A stretch of 64,000 nucleotides of DNA from Bosea sp. F3-2 (GTDB lineage Bacteria > Pseudomonadota > Alphaproteobacteria > Rhizobiales > Beijerinckiaceae): positions 6,315,364 through 6,379,363 of the forward strand of contig NZ_CP042331.1 in NCBI RefSeq assembly GCF_008253865.1, in the 5' to 3' direction. The notes beneath the pieces are model-generated. The model saw only the letters and a list, made by a program, of their open reading frames with translations. It had not been told where the DNA came from and did no database searches. Shown piece after piece: positions 7,901 to 16,004 of the stretch. The position numbers and the translations under genes are program-made. Each line of letters opens with the position of its first letter. Positions within the stretch are counted from its first letter, which is position 1.

Positions 7901-9003
7901 TGCGCGTCCTCGTTGCGACCGACGCCTGGCGCCCGCAGATCAACGGGGTCGTGCGCTCGCTGGAGCGGATGATCGCGGCGGCGCCGGATTTCGGCGTGAC
8001 CGCGCAGGCGCTGACGCCGGAGGGCTTCCATCAGATCGGCCTGCCGAGCTATCCGGATATCCGCCTGGCCCTGGCGACGCGCCGCGCGCTTGCGGCGCGG
8101 ATCGCCGAATTCGGGCCGGACCATATCCATATCGCGACGGAAGGACCGATCGGCTGGCTGACGCGGGCCGTCTGCCTGGCCCAGAAGCGCCCGTTCACGA
8201 CCAGCTATCATACGCGCTTCCCGCAATACATCGCCGCTCGCTGGCCGATTCCGGAGAGCTGGAGCTACCGGCTGCTGCGCCGCTTCCATGACCCTGCTGC
8301 CGCGGTAATGGTCTCCACCGCGACGGTGGAGGACGAACTGCGCCAGCATGGCTTCCAGAATCTGGTGCGCTGGGGGCGGGGCGTCGATCTTGGCCTGTTT
8401 CATCCGCGCCCGCAGAGCGTGCTCGATCTGCCGCGGCCGATCTTCCTCAGCGTCGGGCGCGTGGCGGTGGAAAAGAACCTCGAAGCCTTCCTGCCGCTGC
8501 GGCTGCCGGGCAGCAAGGTCGTGGTCGGCGACGGGCCGGCGCGGGCCGACCTGCAGCGCGCCTATCCCGACGTGCATTTCCTCGGCGTGAAGGAAGGCGA
8601 GGAGCTGGCGGCGATCTACGCCTCTTCGGACGTCTTCGTCTTCCCGAGCCTGACCGACACCTTCGGCATCGTGCTGCTGGAAGCGGCGGCGAGCGGCCTG
8701 CCGGTCGCGGCCTTCCCCGTGCAGGGGCCGCGCGACGTCTTCGTCGGCAGCGGCGCGGCCGTGCTCGACGAGGACCTGCGCAGCGCGGCGATGCAGGCGC
8801 TCAGGGTGCCGCACGAGACTTGCCTTGAGCTGGCTGCCCGATACAGCTGGACGAGCAGCGCGGCGCAGTTCTACGGGCATATCAGGCGGGTGGCGCAGCA
8901 GGCCGGCTACCTGCCGCGCGAAGCGGGAGCTACCGGCTTCACAGCCTTCGCGAGCGGGCGTGGCGCGGAAGGGCGGGGGCTTTCGCAGCGCCTGCCGGCT
9001 TGA
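7900..9003 (+). CDS. GT4 glycosyltransferase, Agt/SQD2-like glycolipid synthase candidate
   Basis: A 367-residue GT-B enzyme whose ATG overlaps the preceding stop codon. The N-terminal domain opens with VATDAWRPQINGVVRSLERM, the acceptor-side loop typical of SQD2/MgtA-like GT4 enzymes. The C-terminal domain has SVGRVAVEKNLEAF, VVGDGP and TDTFGIVLLEAAASGLPV, the last being the nucleotide-sugar site. Coupled to the phosphoesterase, it probably adds a sugar to the diacylglycerol that enzyme releases, as Agt of Agrobacterium does; the sugar cannot be read from sequence. The 3' end overlaps the convergent antiporter gene by 65 bases. Confidence 0.7.
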   Translation: MRVLVATDAWRPQINGVVRSLERMIAAAPDFGVTAQALTPEGFHQIGLPSYPDIRLALATRRALAARIAEFGPDHIHIATEGPIGWLTRAVCLAQKRPFTTSYHTRFPQYIAARWPIPESWSYRLLRRFHDPAAAVMVSTATVEDELRQHGFQNLVRWGRGVDLGLFHPRPQSVLDLPRPIFLSVGRVAVEKNLEAFLPLRLPGSKVVVGDGPARADLQRAYPDVHFLGVKEGEELAAIYASSDVFVFPSLTDTFGIVLLEAAASGLPVAAFPVQGPRDVFVGSGAAVLDEDLRSAAMQALRVPHETCLELAARYSWTSSAAQFYGHIRRVAQQAGYLPREAGATGFTAFASGRGAEGRGLSQRLPA

Positions 9004-10732
9004 GCTGGGCGCGGAAACCGTCGCGCCGCTCGTGGACCGAGGCGATGACGAGGCCCATCGGCACACCGAGACCGACCAGCGCCGCCTCCGACAATTGCAG
9101 GCTCGCTTCGATCGTCTCAGGCACGGCATCGTTCACGCCGATCTCGTAGAGATGGCGGGCATGGGCTGCATCGCGGGCGCGGGCGACGATGACGATATCG
9201 GGCCTCAGCGTGCGCGCGGCCTGGACGATGGCGTCGACGGCGCGCGCATTGTCGATCGTCACGATCAGGGCCGTCGCTTCCTCCAGGCCGCAGAGCCGCA
9301 GGAACTCCGGCTTGCTCGCATCGCCGTAGAAGGCCGGGCGGCCGGCTCGGCGCTGGGCGGTGATCAGTGCGGCATCCGAATCGATGACGATGTGGGACTT
9401 GCTGTGCTCGTCGAGCATCGAGGCCACGAGCCGGCCAACGCGCCCGCCGCCGACGACGATGGCGCGCGGGGCATGGTCGGCCGGAGGCGGGACAGTCGCC
9501 TCGTCTGGCAGGATCACGGGCGGCGCCAGCTTCTGCGCGAGATTCCGAGCGATCCTGGCAAGGAGCGGCAGCGCGACCATGGTCAGCGACACGGCGGCGA
9601 GCGCGATGCTGGTTGCCCGATGACCGATAAGACCGGTGCCCGCCGCGGCATTGAGCAGGACGAAGGCGAATTCCCCGCCCGGCGCGACCATGATCGCGGT
9701 TTCGAGCGCGGCCGCGGCCGACAGCCTGAAGCGGCGGGCGAGGATGAAGATGATCGCGGCCTTGGCCAGCACCAGCCCGGCGGCAACGGCGAGGATGGTG
9801 CCGGGATTGGCCGCGATCTCGGCCGGGTTCACGCCCATACCGACGGTGAGGAAGAAGACGCCGATCAGCAGCGACTTGAACGGGTCGATGGTGACTTCGA
9901 TGGCGCGGCGGAACTCCGTTTCGGCAAGCAACAGCCCGGCGATGAAGGCGCCCAGCCCCATCGAGAGGCCCGCCGCAGCGGCGATCAGCCCGGTGCCGAG
10001 CGCGGTCAAAAGCGTTGCCGCCATGAAGCTCTCGGCCGACTCGGTCGAGGCGACGAGGCGGAAGAGCGGGCGCAGCGCCAGCCGGCCGATGACGATGATG
10101 GTGGCGATGGCGGCGAAGGCCTGGATGAAGGCCTGCGCCAGGCCCACAAGCAGCGAGCCTGAGCCGTTCTGCGCGTCGAGCACGCTGATCAGGAAAAGCA
10201 GCGGGATGACGGCGAGATCCTGGCAGAGCAGGATCGCAAAGCTGGTGCGGCCAGCCGAGGTCGTCATCCGCTTCTTGGCGGCGAGCAGCTCGACGACCAT
10301 TGCGGTCGAGGAGAGGGCGAGGCCGAAGCCGATGATGAGGGCTGCCGCCGCAGGCTGGCCGACTGCAAAGGCGACAAGGCCGATAATCGCGGCGCTGAGA
10401 CCGACCTGGCCAAGGCCGAGGCCGAAGACGAGGCGTTTCATCGTCATCAGGCGCTCGAAGGACAGCTCGAGCCCGATGACGAAGAGGAGGAAGGCGACGC
10501 CGAGCTCGGCCGGGCCGGCCAGGGCCTCCGCTTTCGAGACGGTGATCGTGCTCAGCAGCGGAAGCTTGGCTGCGAGACCGCCCAGGCCATAGGGGCCGAG
10601 CAGGGCGCCGCAGGCGACGAAGGCGATGATCGAGTTGACCCGGAGGCTCTTGGCGAGCGGCACGATCACGCCCGCCGTCGCGAGCACGACGACGGCATCC
10701 TTGTAGACGGAGGGATCGACTGTTCCGGCCAA
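8939..10732 (-). CDS. CPA2-family monovalent cation:proton antiporter with RCK domain (KefB/KefC-like)
   Basis: About 597 residues. Residues 10-385 hold roughly 12 membrane helices of the Na_H_Exchanger family, including SSTAMVVELLAAKKRM and MVAPGGEFAFVLLNAAAGTG. A cytosolic RCK/TrkA_N domain follows, with the nucleotide-binding signature IVVGGGRVGRLVA and the acidic end of the next strand at VIDSD. Such proteins move K+ or Na+ against protons and are gated by nucleotide or glutathione binding. The start is uncertain: TTG at 10732 places the first helix about ten residues in, as in relatives, whereas the open frame runs to a GTG at 10801. The 3' end overlaps the convergent glycosyltransferase. 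Confidence 0.8.
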   Translation of the reverse strand: MAGTVDPSVYKDAVVVLATAGVIVPLAKSLRVNSIIAFVACGALLGPYGLGGLAAKLPLLSTITVSKAEALAGPAELGVAFLLFVIGLELSFERLMTMKRLVFGLGLGQVGLSAAIIGLVAFAVGQPAAAALIIGFGLALSSTAMVVELLAAKKRMTTSAGRTSFAILLCQDLAVIPLLFLISVLDAQNGSGSLLVGLAQAFIQAFAAIATIIVIGRLALRPLFRLVASTESAESFMAATLLTALGTGLIAAAAGLSMGLGAFIAGLLLAETEFRRAIEVTIDPFKSLLIGVFFLTVGMGVNPAEIAANPGTILAVAAGLVLAKAAIIFILARRFRLSAAAALETAIMVAPGGEFAFVLLNAAAGTGLIGHRATSIALAAVSLTMVALPLLARIARNLAQKLAPPVILPDEATVPPPADHAPRAIVVGGGRVGRLVASMLDEHSKSHIVIDSDAALITAQRRAGRPAFYGDASKPEFLRLCGLEEATALIVTIDNARAVDAIVQAARTLRPDIVIVARARDAAHARHLYEIGVNDAVPETIEASLQLSEAALVGLGVPMGLVIASVHERRDGFRAQLKPAGAAKAPALPRHARSRRL

Positions 10733-10944
10733 AGGGCGACCCTGCGATTCGAATGAGTAGAAATGGTCCGGCAATTCTTGCGTTTCGCGGCGGCGCAACA
10801 CAACCTTGGAATCGCTATGGCGGGGAGAATTTTGCCTTACCTGCCGAGCCCTTAGGCAAGAAGGCTCAGGTCGTCGCTCGAAAAGCGGTTTCCGCCATCG
10901 ATCGGGATGGGATAGCGTCCGCAGCTCGATCAGAAGGACTGTCC

Positions 10945-11790
10945 ATGCGCTTTTCCGGCACCGAGAACTATGTCGCGACCGAGGACCTCACCGTTGCGGT
11001 CAATGCCGCGATCCGGTTGGAGCGCCCGCTGCTGGTGAAGGGGGAGCCGGGAACCGGCAAGACCGTGCTGGCGGAGGAGGTGGCAGCCGCGCTCGGGGCG
11101 CCGCTCATCACCTGGCACATCAAGTCGACGACCAAGGCGCAGCAGGGTCTCTACGAATACGATGCGGTCAGCCGCCTGCGCGACAGCCAGCTCGGCGACA
11201 GCAGGGTCTCGGACATCGCCAACTACATCAAGCGCGGCAAGCTCTGGGAGGCTTTCGCCTCGCCGGTCAGGCCGGTGCTGCTGATCGACGAGATCGACAA
11301 GGCCGATATCGAGTTCCCGAACGACCTCCTGCTCGAGCTCGACCGCATGGAGTTCCACGTCTACGAGACGGGCGAAACCATCAAGGCAGCGCAGCGGCCG
11401 GTGATGATCATCACCTCCAACAACGAGAAGGAGCTGCCGGACGCGTTCCTGCGTCGCTGCTTCTTCCATTACATCCGCTTCCCCAACGCCGAGACGATGC
11501 AGGCGATCGTCGAGGTGCATTTCCCCGGCATCAAGAAGCGGCTGATGGAGGAGGCGCTGCGCCTGTTCTTCGAGGTGCGCGAGGTGCCCGGCATCAAGAA
11601 GAAGCCCTCGACCTCGGAACTGCTCGACTGGCTGAAGCTGCTCGTCGCCGAGGATATCGGGCCGGAGGTGCTGCGCGAGCGCGATCCGCGCAAGCTGATC
11701 CCGCCGCTGCATGGGGCGCTGCTCAAGAACGAGCAGGACGTCTCGCTGTTCGAGAAGCTCGCCTTCATGGCGCGGCGCGAGAGCCGCTGA
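10945..11790 (+). CDS. MoxR-family AAA ATPase
   Basis: The ATG at 10945 has AGAAGGA upstream, and the 281-residue length fits MoxR proteins. The Walker A motif GEPGTGKT is at 33-40, Walker B VLLIDEIDK at 111-119, and the SNNEKELPDAFLRRC segment gives the sensor and arginine finger. MoxR ATPases act as chaperones that help insert cofactors or assemble protein complexes, usually with a von Willebrand A partner (CoxE-like) encoded next door. No such gene follows here; the next gene converges from the other strand nine bases away. It is therefore an orphan within the window. Confidence 0.9.
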   Translation: MRFSGTENYVATEDLTVAVNAAIRLERPLLVKGEPGTGKTVLAEEVAAALGAPLITWHIKSTTKAQQGLYEYDAVSRLRDSQLGDSRVSDIANYIKRGKLWEAFASPVRPVLLIDEIDKADIEFPNDLLLELDRMEFHVYETGETIKAAQRPVMIITSNNEKELPDAFLRRCFFHYIRFPNAETMQAIVEVHFPGIKKRLMEEALRLFFEVREVPGIKKKPSTSELLDWLKLLVAEDIGPEVLRERDPRKLIPPLHGALLKNEQDVSLFEKLAFMARRESR

Positions 11791-11799
11791 GGGGCGGCG

Positions 11800-13053
11800 T
11801 CAGCCGACGCCGAGGAGGGGACGGGCATTGAGCGCTGCGATCAGCGCCGCTGCCGTCACGCAGCCATAGACGAGCGCGAAGGCGTCGATGGCACGCGGCG
11901 CTGCCGCCTTGCCCAGCAGCGCGGCCAAGAGTGCGAAGGCCGGCACGTTCTGCATTGCGTGCAACGCCAGGAAATGGGCGAGGCGCAGGTCTCCCGCGGT
12001 CAGCGACCAGCCGAAGAAAGGGACGACGGCAGCCGAAGCCGCCGGTGCTCCGACCGTGTGCCCGCCGGCCGCACTCAGGACGGCGCCGGAGAGGATGCCG
12101 AGAACGCTGGTCAAGGCGAGGCCGAGGACGAGCGAGCGGCGCAGAGCCGGTGGCAGAGGCGCTGCGTCCTTGCGGGCGAGGCCATAGGCGAGGATGCCGC
12201 TCGCGGCGGTGAACAGCACGGCAGCGACCCCCATCGCTGCGTAGAGGATGATGGCGACCAGGCCGTCCCGGTTGTAGTGGGACGCTTCCCCGCGCGAGGC
12301 GCGCCAGGCGATGTAGACGAGCTCGAAGAAGAGCAGGGCGATCACCGGCCAGACCGTGAAACGGCCGAGCCGCGAGCGCTGGAAGGCTTCTCCGGTCAGC
12401 GGCAGAAGCAGCGCGAAGGAGAAGAGGTAGATCGCGATCGAGATCTCGAACTTCAGCGGCTTGAGCCAGACATTGTCGCCGTTGAAGAGGCGCGGATCGA
12501 CGGCGTAGGCAAGCGCCGTCGGGATGATGAGCAGCGTCATGGCGATCGCGGCTGCAGTGAGCCGAGGCTCCCATTCCAGGGCGCGGAACGGCGCCGGCAG
12601 TCGCGCAAGGAAGCGTGGAATCCGGTCCTCCGAAACGACGTCCCGGCTTGTCGCGACGAGGCGATAGAGCAGATAGCCGATCGGACCGAAGAGAAAGGTC
12701 AAAGCGAGGACGGGCACCATCGCCCAATGCGGCACATATTCGCGCTGCGAGCAGCGCAGCAGCCAGGCGCCGATCAGCAGGTCGAAGGCGAGGTAGTGCA
12801 CCCAGCCGGCAAGCAGCAGCGGCCGCGAAGTGAAGAGAGCGGCGACGTTCGCGAGCGAAGAGAAGCCGCCGCGCGCCTCGTGCCAGTGCACGCTGATCAG
12901 GACGAAGTAGCTGACGGATAGCAGGGTTGGGACGGCGAGGCCGGCGATGACTTGGCCAGCCCGCCAGCGCGGCGTGGCGATCAGCAGCAACCAGCCACAG
13001 ACGGCCAGCAGATTGGCTCCGGAAAAGGCAGCATCCAATGTCAAAGGCGGCAT
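11800..13053 (-). CDS. ABA4-domain polytopic membrane protein with unknown C-terminal membrane domain
   Basis: The ATG at 13053 has GGAGAG a few bases upstream and gives 417 residues. Residues about 10-130 match the ABA4/DUF4281 family: GWLLLIATPRWR, GGFSSLANVAALF, LAGWVHYLAFDLLIGAW and LTFLFGPIGYLLYRL. ABA4 in plants is needed for neoxanthin synthesis; bacterial members are uncharacterised. The remaining 270 residues add about seven helices, starting with the WLKPLKFEISIAIYLF segment, from a family I know only as hypothetical. The gene is transcribed divergently from a TetR regulator that shares a long dyad with it, so it is the likely regulated target. Confidence 0.75.
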   Translation of the reverse strand: MPPLTLDAAFSGANLLAVCGWLLLIATPRWRAGQVIAGLAVPTLLSVSYFVLISVHWHEARGGFSSLANVAALFTSRPLLLAGWVHYLAFDLLIGAWLLRCSQREYVPHWAMVPVLALTFLFGPIGYLLYRLVATSRDVVSEDRIPRFLARLPAPFRALEWEPRLTAAAIAMTLLIIPTALAYAVDPRLFNGDNVWLKPLKFEISIAIYLFSFALLLPLTGEAFQRSRLGRFTVWPVIALLFFELVYIAWRASRGEASHYNRDGLVAIILYAAMGVAAVLFTAASGILAYGLARKDAAPLPPALRRSLVLGLALTSVLGILSGAVLSAAGGHTVGAPAASAAVVPFFGWSLTAGDLRLAHFLALHAMQNVPAFALLAALLGKAAAPRAIDAFALVYGCVTAAALIAALNARPLLGVG

Positions 13054-13104
13054 GATGCTCTCCAAACTTGACAGTGTTCAGTTGCGGGGAGGTTCTGACT
13101 CGTT

Positions 13105-13143
13105 ATCTTAACGGCGTCAAGATTATTTTGACGTTGTTAAGAT
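13105..13143. promoter_or_regulatory. 39-bp imperfect dyad, probable TetR operator
   Basis: Outer arms ATCTTAAC (13105-13112) and GTTAAGAT (13136-13143) match exactly; inner arms CGTCAA and TTGACG (13115-13120, 13128-13133) also match. It sits in the intergenic region of the ABA4-type and tetR genes, only 14 bases from the tetR start, and contains TTGAC elements that could serve as -35 boxes. The position fits autorepression and control of the divergent gene. Confidence 0.7.
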
Positions 13144-13157
13144 TGACGGAGTCTCCG

Positions 13158-13877
13158 ATGGTCGAAGCGCCGCCCCGAGCCGGACGCGAGCACTACCACC
13201 ATGGCGCCTTGCGGCAGGCGATGATCGCGGCGGCGGAAGAGGTGTTGGCCGAGCGCGGGCTCGGCGGCTTCACCTTGCGCGAATGCGCCCGGCGGGCAGG
13301 GGTTTCGCCGGCGGCTCCGGCCCATCATTTCGGCAACCTGACCGGTTTGCTGACAGCGATTGCGACGCTGGGCTTCGACGATCTCTCGACGGCGATGGAG
13401 GCCGCCGTCGCGGCGGCGCAGGCAGAGAGGCGTAGCAGGCTTGCGGCAATCGCGCGGGCCTATGTCGAGACGGCGCTCGCCAATCCCGGGCGCTTCCGCG
13501 TCGTCTTCGGCCAGCGCGAGATGGACCGGCAGGATCCCGCCTTCCGGACCGCAGCGGCGCGGGCTTTCGGCATCCTGGTGCGCGAGGTGCGGCTGAGCCG
13601 CGGCCTGGCGCCGCCTCGTTCTCCGGAGGAGAAGCCCGCGGCCGAGGCCCTCTCCCCCGATCTGCCGGAGGTGCTGCTGGCCTGGTCAGCCGTCCATGGC
13701 TTTTCGACGCTGCTGATCGATGGAGCGCTTGATTTTCTTGCCGCAGAAGACAGCCGGCAGGCATTTCTGGACAAGCACGCGGCGCGGCTCTTTGCGCTGC
13801 TGGCGTCGGCGCTTTCGGCTGGGAAGGAGCCGACACGACAGAGGAAGCGCGGCCGGGCATCCTCCGGCGAAGCTTGA
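13158..13877 (+). CDS. TetR/AcrR-family transcriptional regulator
   Basis: The ATG at 13158 follows GGAG (13148-13151) with six bases between, giving 239 residues; the longer frame from 13068 would run through the dyad and is rejected. An N-terminal helix-turn-helix covers residues 18-64 (ALRQAMIAAAEEVLAERG, FTLRECARRAGVS, APAHHFGN). The C-terminal ligand domain contains the WSAVHGFSTLLIDGAL segment of the WHG type. It is divergent from the ABA4-domain gene across a strong palindrome, the usual layout for a TetR repressor and its target. The ligand is unknown. Confidence 0.88.
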   Translation: MVEAPPRAGREHYHHGALRQAMIAAAEEVLAERGLGGFTLRECARRAGVSPAAPAHHFGNLTGLLTAIATLGFDDLSTAMEAAVAAAQAERRSRLAAIARAYVETALANPGRFRVVFGQREMDRQDPAFRTAAARAFGILVREVRLSRGLAPPRSPEEKPAAEALSPDLPEVLLAWSAVHGFSTLLIDGALDFLAAEDSRQAFLDKHAARLFALLASALSAGKEPTRQRKRGRASSGEA

Positions 13878-13944
13878 CGCCGATTGCGCCCGGTGTCCGC
13901 GGCTGCGAGAGGCTGACGAGCGTTGGTCAGGAAGGCTGCTTCGA

Positions 13945-14538
13945 TCATGCGTTGCATGGCGGAATAGCCGTAGCCAGATCGACCTTGGGGTCGACTGAGC
14001 GGACGGCCTCGCCCAGATCGACATCGCGAGTCAGCAGGACATAGTCCTGCGTCTCGGATGTCTTCAGATAACTCGTCATCGGGATCGGCTTGCCGGAGAG
14101 GTCGCCGAGCCGGCAGGCCTTGTCTGCGCCGAGTGAGAGGCTGCCGCGATTGCCGCTGTTCTGCGGCCCGACGAACATTTCCTCGCGGAAAGCCCCCAGG
14201 CGCGCCGCGTCCGCAGAGCTCAGCCTGAACAGTGTGAAGCGCCGTCCCGGCGCCGCCAGCGTCGGCACGGAGGAGAGTTCTGCCGCGTCGCGCACCTCCT
14301 CCAGCACGACCTTGCGCTCGTGACGGCCGCCATCCTCCGGCAAGGCAACGATCGTCATGGTGACGCCGCCCGGGAGCGGGCGGATATCGGCCGGCAGGCT
14401 GATCCCGGCGCGCAGCTGCGCGAGGTCCGTCGTCCTGACGTCGATCTTCGACAGTTTCGGCAGCGAGGTCAGCGGGACATGGCCGCAACCGGCGAGCAGG
14501 CAGGCAAGAAGGAGGTTGGCGGGCAGGGCGATACGCAT
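13945..14538 (-). CDS. Outer-membrane-type lipoprotein of unknown function
   Basis: A 197-residue protein starting at the ATG at 14538. Residues 1-19 form a lipoprotein signal with the lipobox LLAG-C, so Cys18 would be acylated; the next residues GHV carry no inner-membrane retention Asp. The rest (ADIRPLPGGVTMTIVALPEDGG, then KVVLEEVRDAAELSSVP) reads as a soluble beta-rich domain that I do not recognise. It is divergent from the DUF2975 gene; the shared 79-base interval is AT-rich. Functional assignment is not possible from sequence alone. Confidence 0.75.
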   Translation of the reverse strand: MRIALPANLLLACLLAGCGHVPLTSLPKLSKIDVRTTDLAQLRAGISLPADIRPLPGGVTMTIVALPEDGGRHERKVVLEEVRDAAELSSVPTLAAPGRRFTLFRLSSADAARLGAFREEMFVGPQNSGNRGSLSLGADKACRLGDLSGKPIPMTSYLKTSETQDYVLLTRDVDLGEAVRSVDPKVDLATAIPPCNA

Positions 14539-14617
14539 GGGAACTCTTCAAGCTTGATTGGCTTTGACATTCAAAAATTCATCTATTAGTTTAATTTTGT
14601 CAATCGAGGGAATAATC

Positions 14618-15190
14618 ATGCCGATGTCGTCCCGGCCCGTGACCGCATTTTCTCAGGAAGCGGCCGGCCGCCTGCGCAGGGTCAGCCGGTGGGCACGCGC
14701 CTTCAGCTATGCCGCAGCATTGCTCATGCTCTTCGGCCTCCTCTGGCTGTGGACCGATGCGGAAGCGCTCGCCCGTCACGCCCGGAGCACGATCGGGCTC
14801 GGCAATGCTCCTCTCGCCTCCTCGGCGAGAGGGTACCGGGCGGCGTTTGCTCTCGCCTGGATCCCGGCCGCGCTCTTCGTCCTGGCGATGCTGCGGCTGG
14901 GGAGCCTGTTTCGGGCTTTCGGCGAGGGCAGGGTTCTGGTCGAGGAGAATGCCGCCGGGCTGCTGCGCGTCGGCTGGCTTCTGGCTGGCTTCGGTGCCGC
15001 GACGCCGATCGTCCGCACGGCGCAAAGCATGGCGCTGACTTTCGACAACCCCGAAGGGCAAAGGCACATCGCGGTCATGCTCGATCCCGGCATCTTCGCC
15101 GCGCTCGCTGCCGGAGCCACGCTCATCGCCTTCGGCCTCGTGCTGCGGGAGGCGATCCGGCTGTCGGACGAGAATCAAAGTTTCGTGTAA
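14618..15190 (+). CDS. DUF2975 membrane protein
   Basis: The ATG at 14618 has GAGGG seven bases upstream (14606-14610), preferred over the start at 14558. The 190-residue product has four predicted helices: about 30-50, 85-105, 125-145 and 165-185, with GEGRVLVEENAAGLLRVGW between helices two and three, typical of DUF2975. In Bacillus and many proteobacteria such proteins (YoaS-like) are encoded directly before a small XRE regulator, as here with a nine-base gap. The pair probably forms a membrane-coupled regulatory unit; the signal is unknown. Confidence 0.8.
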   Translation: MPMSSRPVTAFSQEAAGRLRRVSRWARAFSYAAALLMLFGLLWLWTDAEALARHARSTIGLGNAPLASSARGYRAAFALAWIPAALFVLAMLRLGSLFRAFGEGRVLVEENAAGLLRVGWLLAGFGAATPIVRTAQSMALTFDNPEGQRHIAVMLDPGIFAALAAGATLIAFGLVLREAIRLSDENQSFV

Positions 15191-15199
15191 GCCGGCGCC

Positions 15200-15424
15200 A
15201 TGCCCGTCGTCGTCGAACTCGATGTCATGCTGGCGCGTCGCAAGATGCGCTCGAAGGAACTCGCCCAGCGGATCGGCCTGACCGAGCAGCAGGTCTCGCA
15301 GCTGAAATCGGGAAAGGTGCGCGGCATGCGCTTCGATACGCTGTCGCGCATCTGCGCCGTGCTGCAATGCCAGCCGGGCGATCTGCTGCGCTATGAGCCG
15401 GGAGAGGAAGTCGAGGGCGATTGA
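15200..15424 (+). CDS. Small XRE-family regulator (YozG-like)
   Basis: A 74-residue protein made almost entirely of one Cro/CI helix-turn-helix: VVELDVMLARRKMRSKELAQ, then IGLTEQQVSQLKSGKVRGMR and FDTLSRICAVLQCQPGDLL. This is the HTH_26 type that accompanies DUF2975 proteins. It starts nine bases after that gene and is certainly co-transcribed with it. The likely targets are its own operon; the interval upstream of the operon holds an AT-rich partial dyad (TTGAC near 14569, GTCAA near 14599). Confidence 0.85.
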   Translation: MPVVVELDVMLARRKMRSKELAQRIGLTEQQVSQLKSGKVRGMRFDTLSRICAVLQCQPGDLLRYEPGEEVEGD

Positions 15425-15463
15425 CCCCTCGCAAATCATCGACGGCATCGCTAGGTTCTCCCT

Positions 15464-15991
15464 ATGCGACGCCTCATGCTTCTGCGCCACGCCAAGTCCC
15501 AATGGCCCGCCGGGGTGGCCGACCGCGACCGACCGCTCGCCGCGCGCGGGCGGGAGGCTGCTCCCGCGATGGGGCGCTACCTCGCCGATGAGCTGCTGCT
15601 GCCGGACCTCGTGCTGATCTCGCCTGCCAAGCGCACGGTGGAGACCTGGGAGCTGGTGGCGCCGATGCTGCCGGAGAAGCCCGCGACGCAGTACGAGGCG
15701 CGCATCTACGAGGCCAAGGTGGGGCGCCTCCTCGACGTCGTGCAGGACATCGAAGGCGATGTCCGCACCCTGCTGATGGTCGGCCACAACCCTGGCTTCC
15801 TCGAACTCGCGACGCTTCTGACCGGTCATGGCGACCGCTACGCGGCGGCGCGGATGAGCCAGAAATACCCGACCTGCGGCCTTGCCGTGCTCGACTTCGC
15901 CGTCGACGACTGGCGCGACGTGGCCGAGCGGGGCGGAAGGCTTGACCGCTTCGTTACCCCAGCCTCGCTTGGCGAGGGACCGGACGAGTGA
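15464..15991 (+). CDS. sixA: SixA-type histidine phosphatase
   Basis: A 175-residue single-domain phosphatase of the RHG (histidine phosphatase) superfamily. The catalytic motif LLRHAKS is at 6-12 (Arg8, His9), the second His lies in VGHNPGF near 108, and DRPLAARGREAA and SPAKRTVETW carry the other conserved Arg residues. SixA enzymes dephosphorylate phosphohistidine, for example on phosphotransferase-system or phosphorelay proteins. The ycjX-like gene begins 13 bases downstream, so the two are probably co-transcribed. Which phosphoprotein it acts on is not visible here. Confidence 0.88.
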   Translation: MRRLMLLRHAKSQWPAGVADRDRPLAARGREAAPAMGRYLADELLLPDLVLISPAKRTVETWELVAPMLPEKPATQYEARIYEAKVGRLLDVVQDIEGDVRTLLMVGHNPGFLELATLLTGHGDRYAAARMSQKYPTCGLAVLDFAVDDWRDVAERGGRLDRFVTPASLGEGPDE

Positions 15992-16004
15992 GTCTGTCGT
16001 CGTC

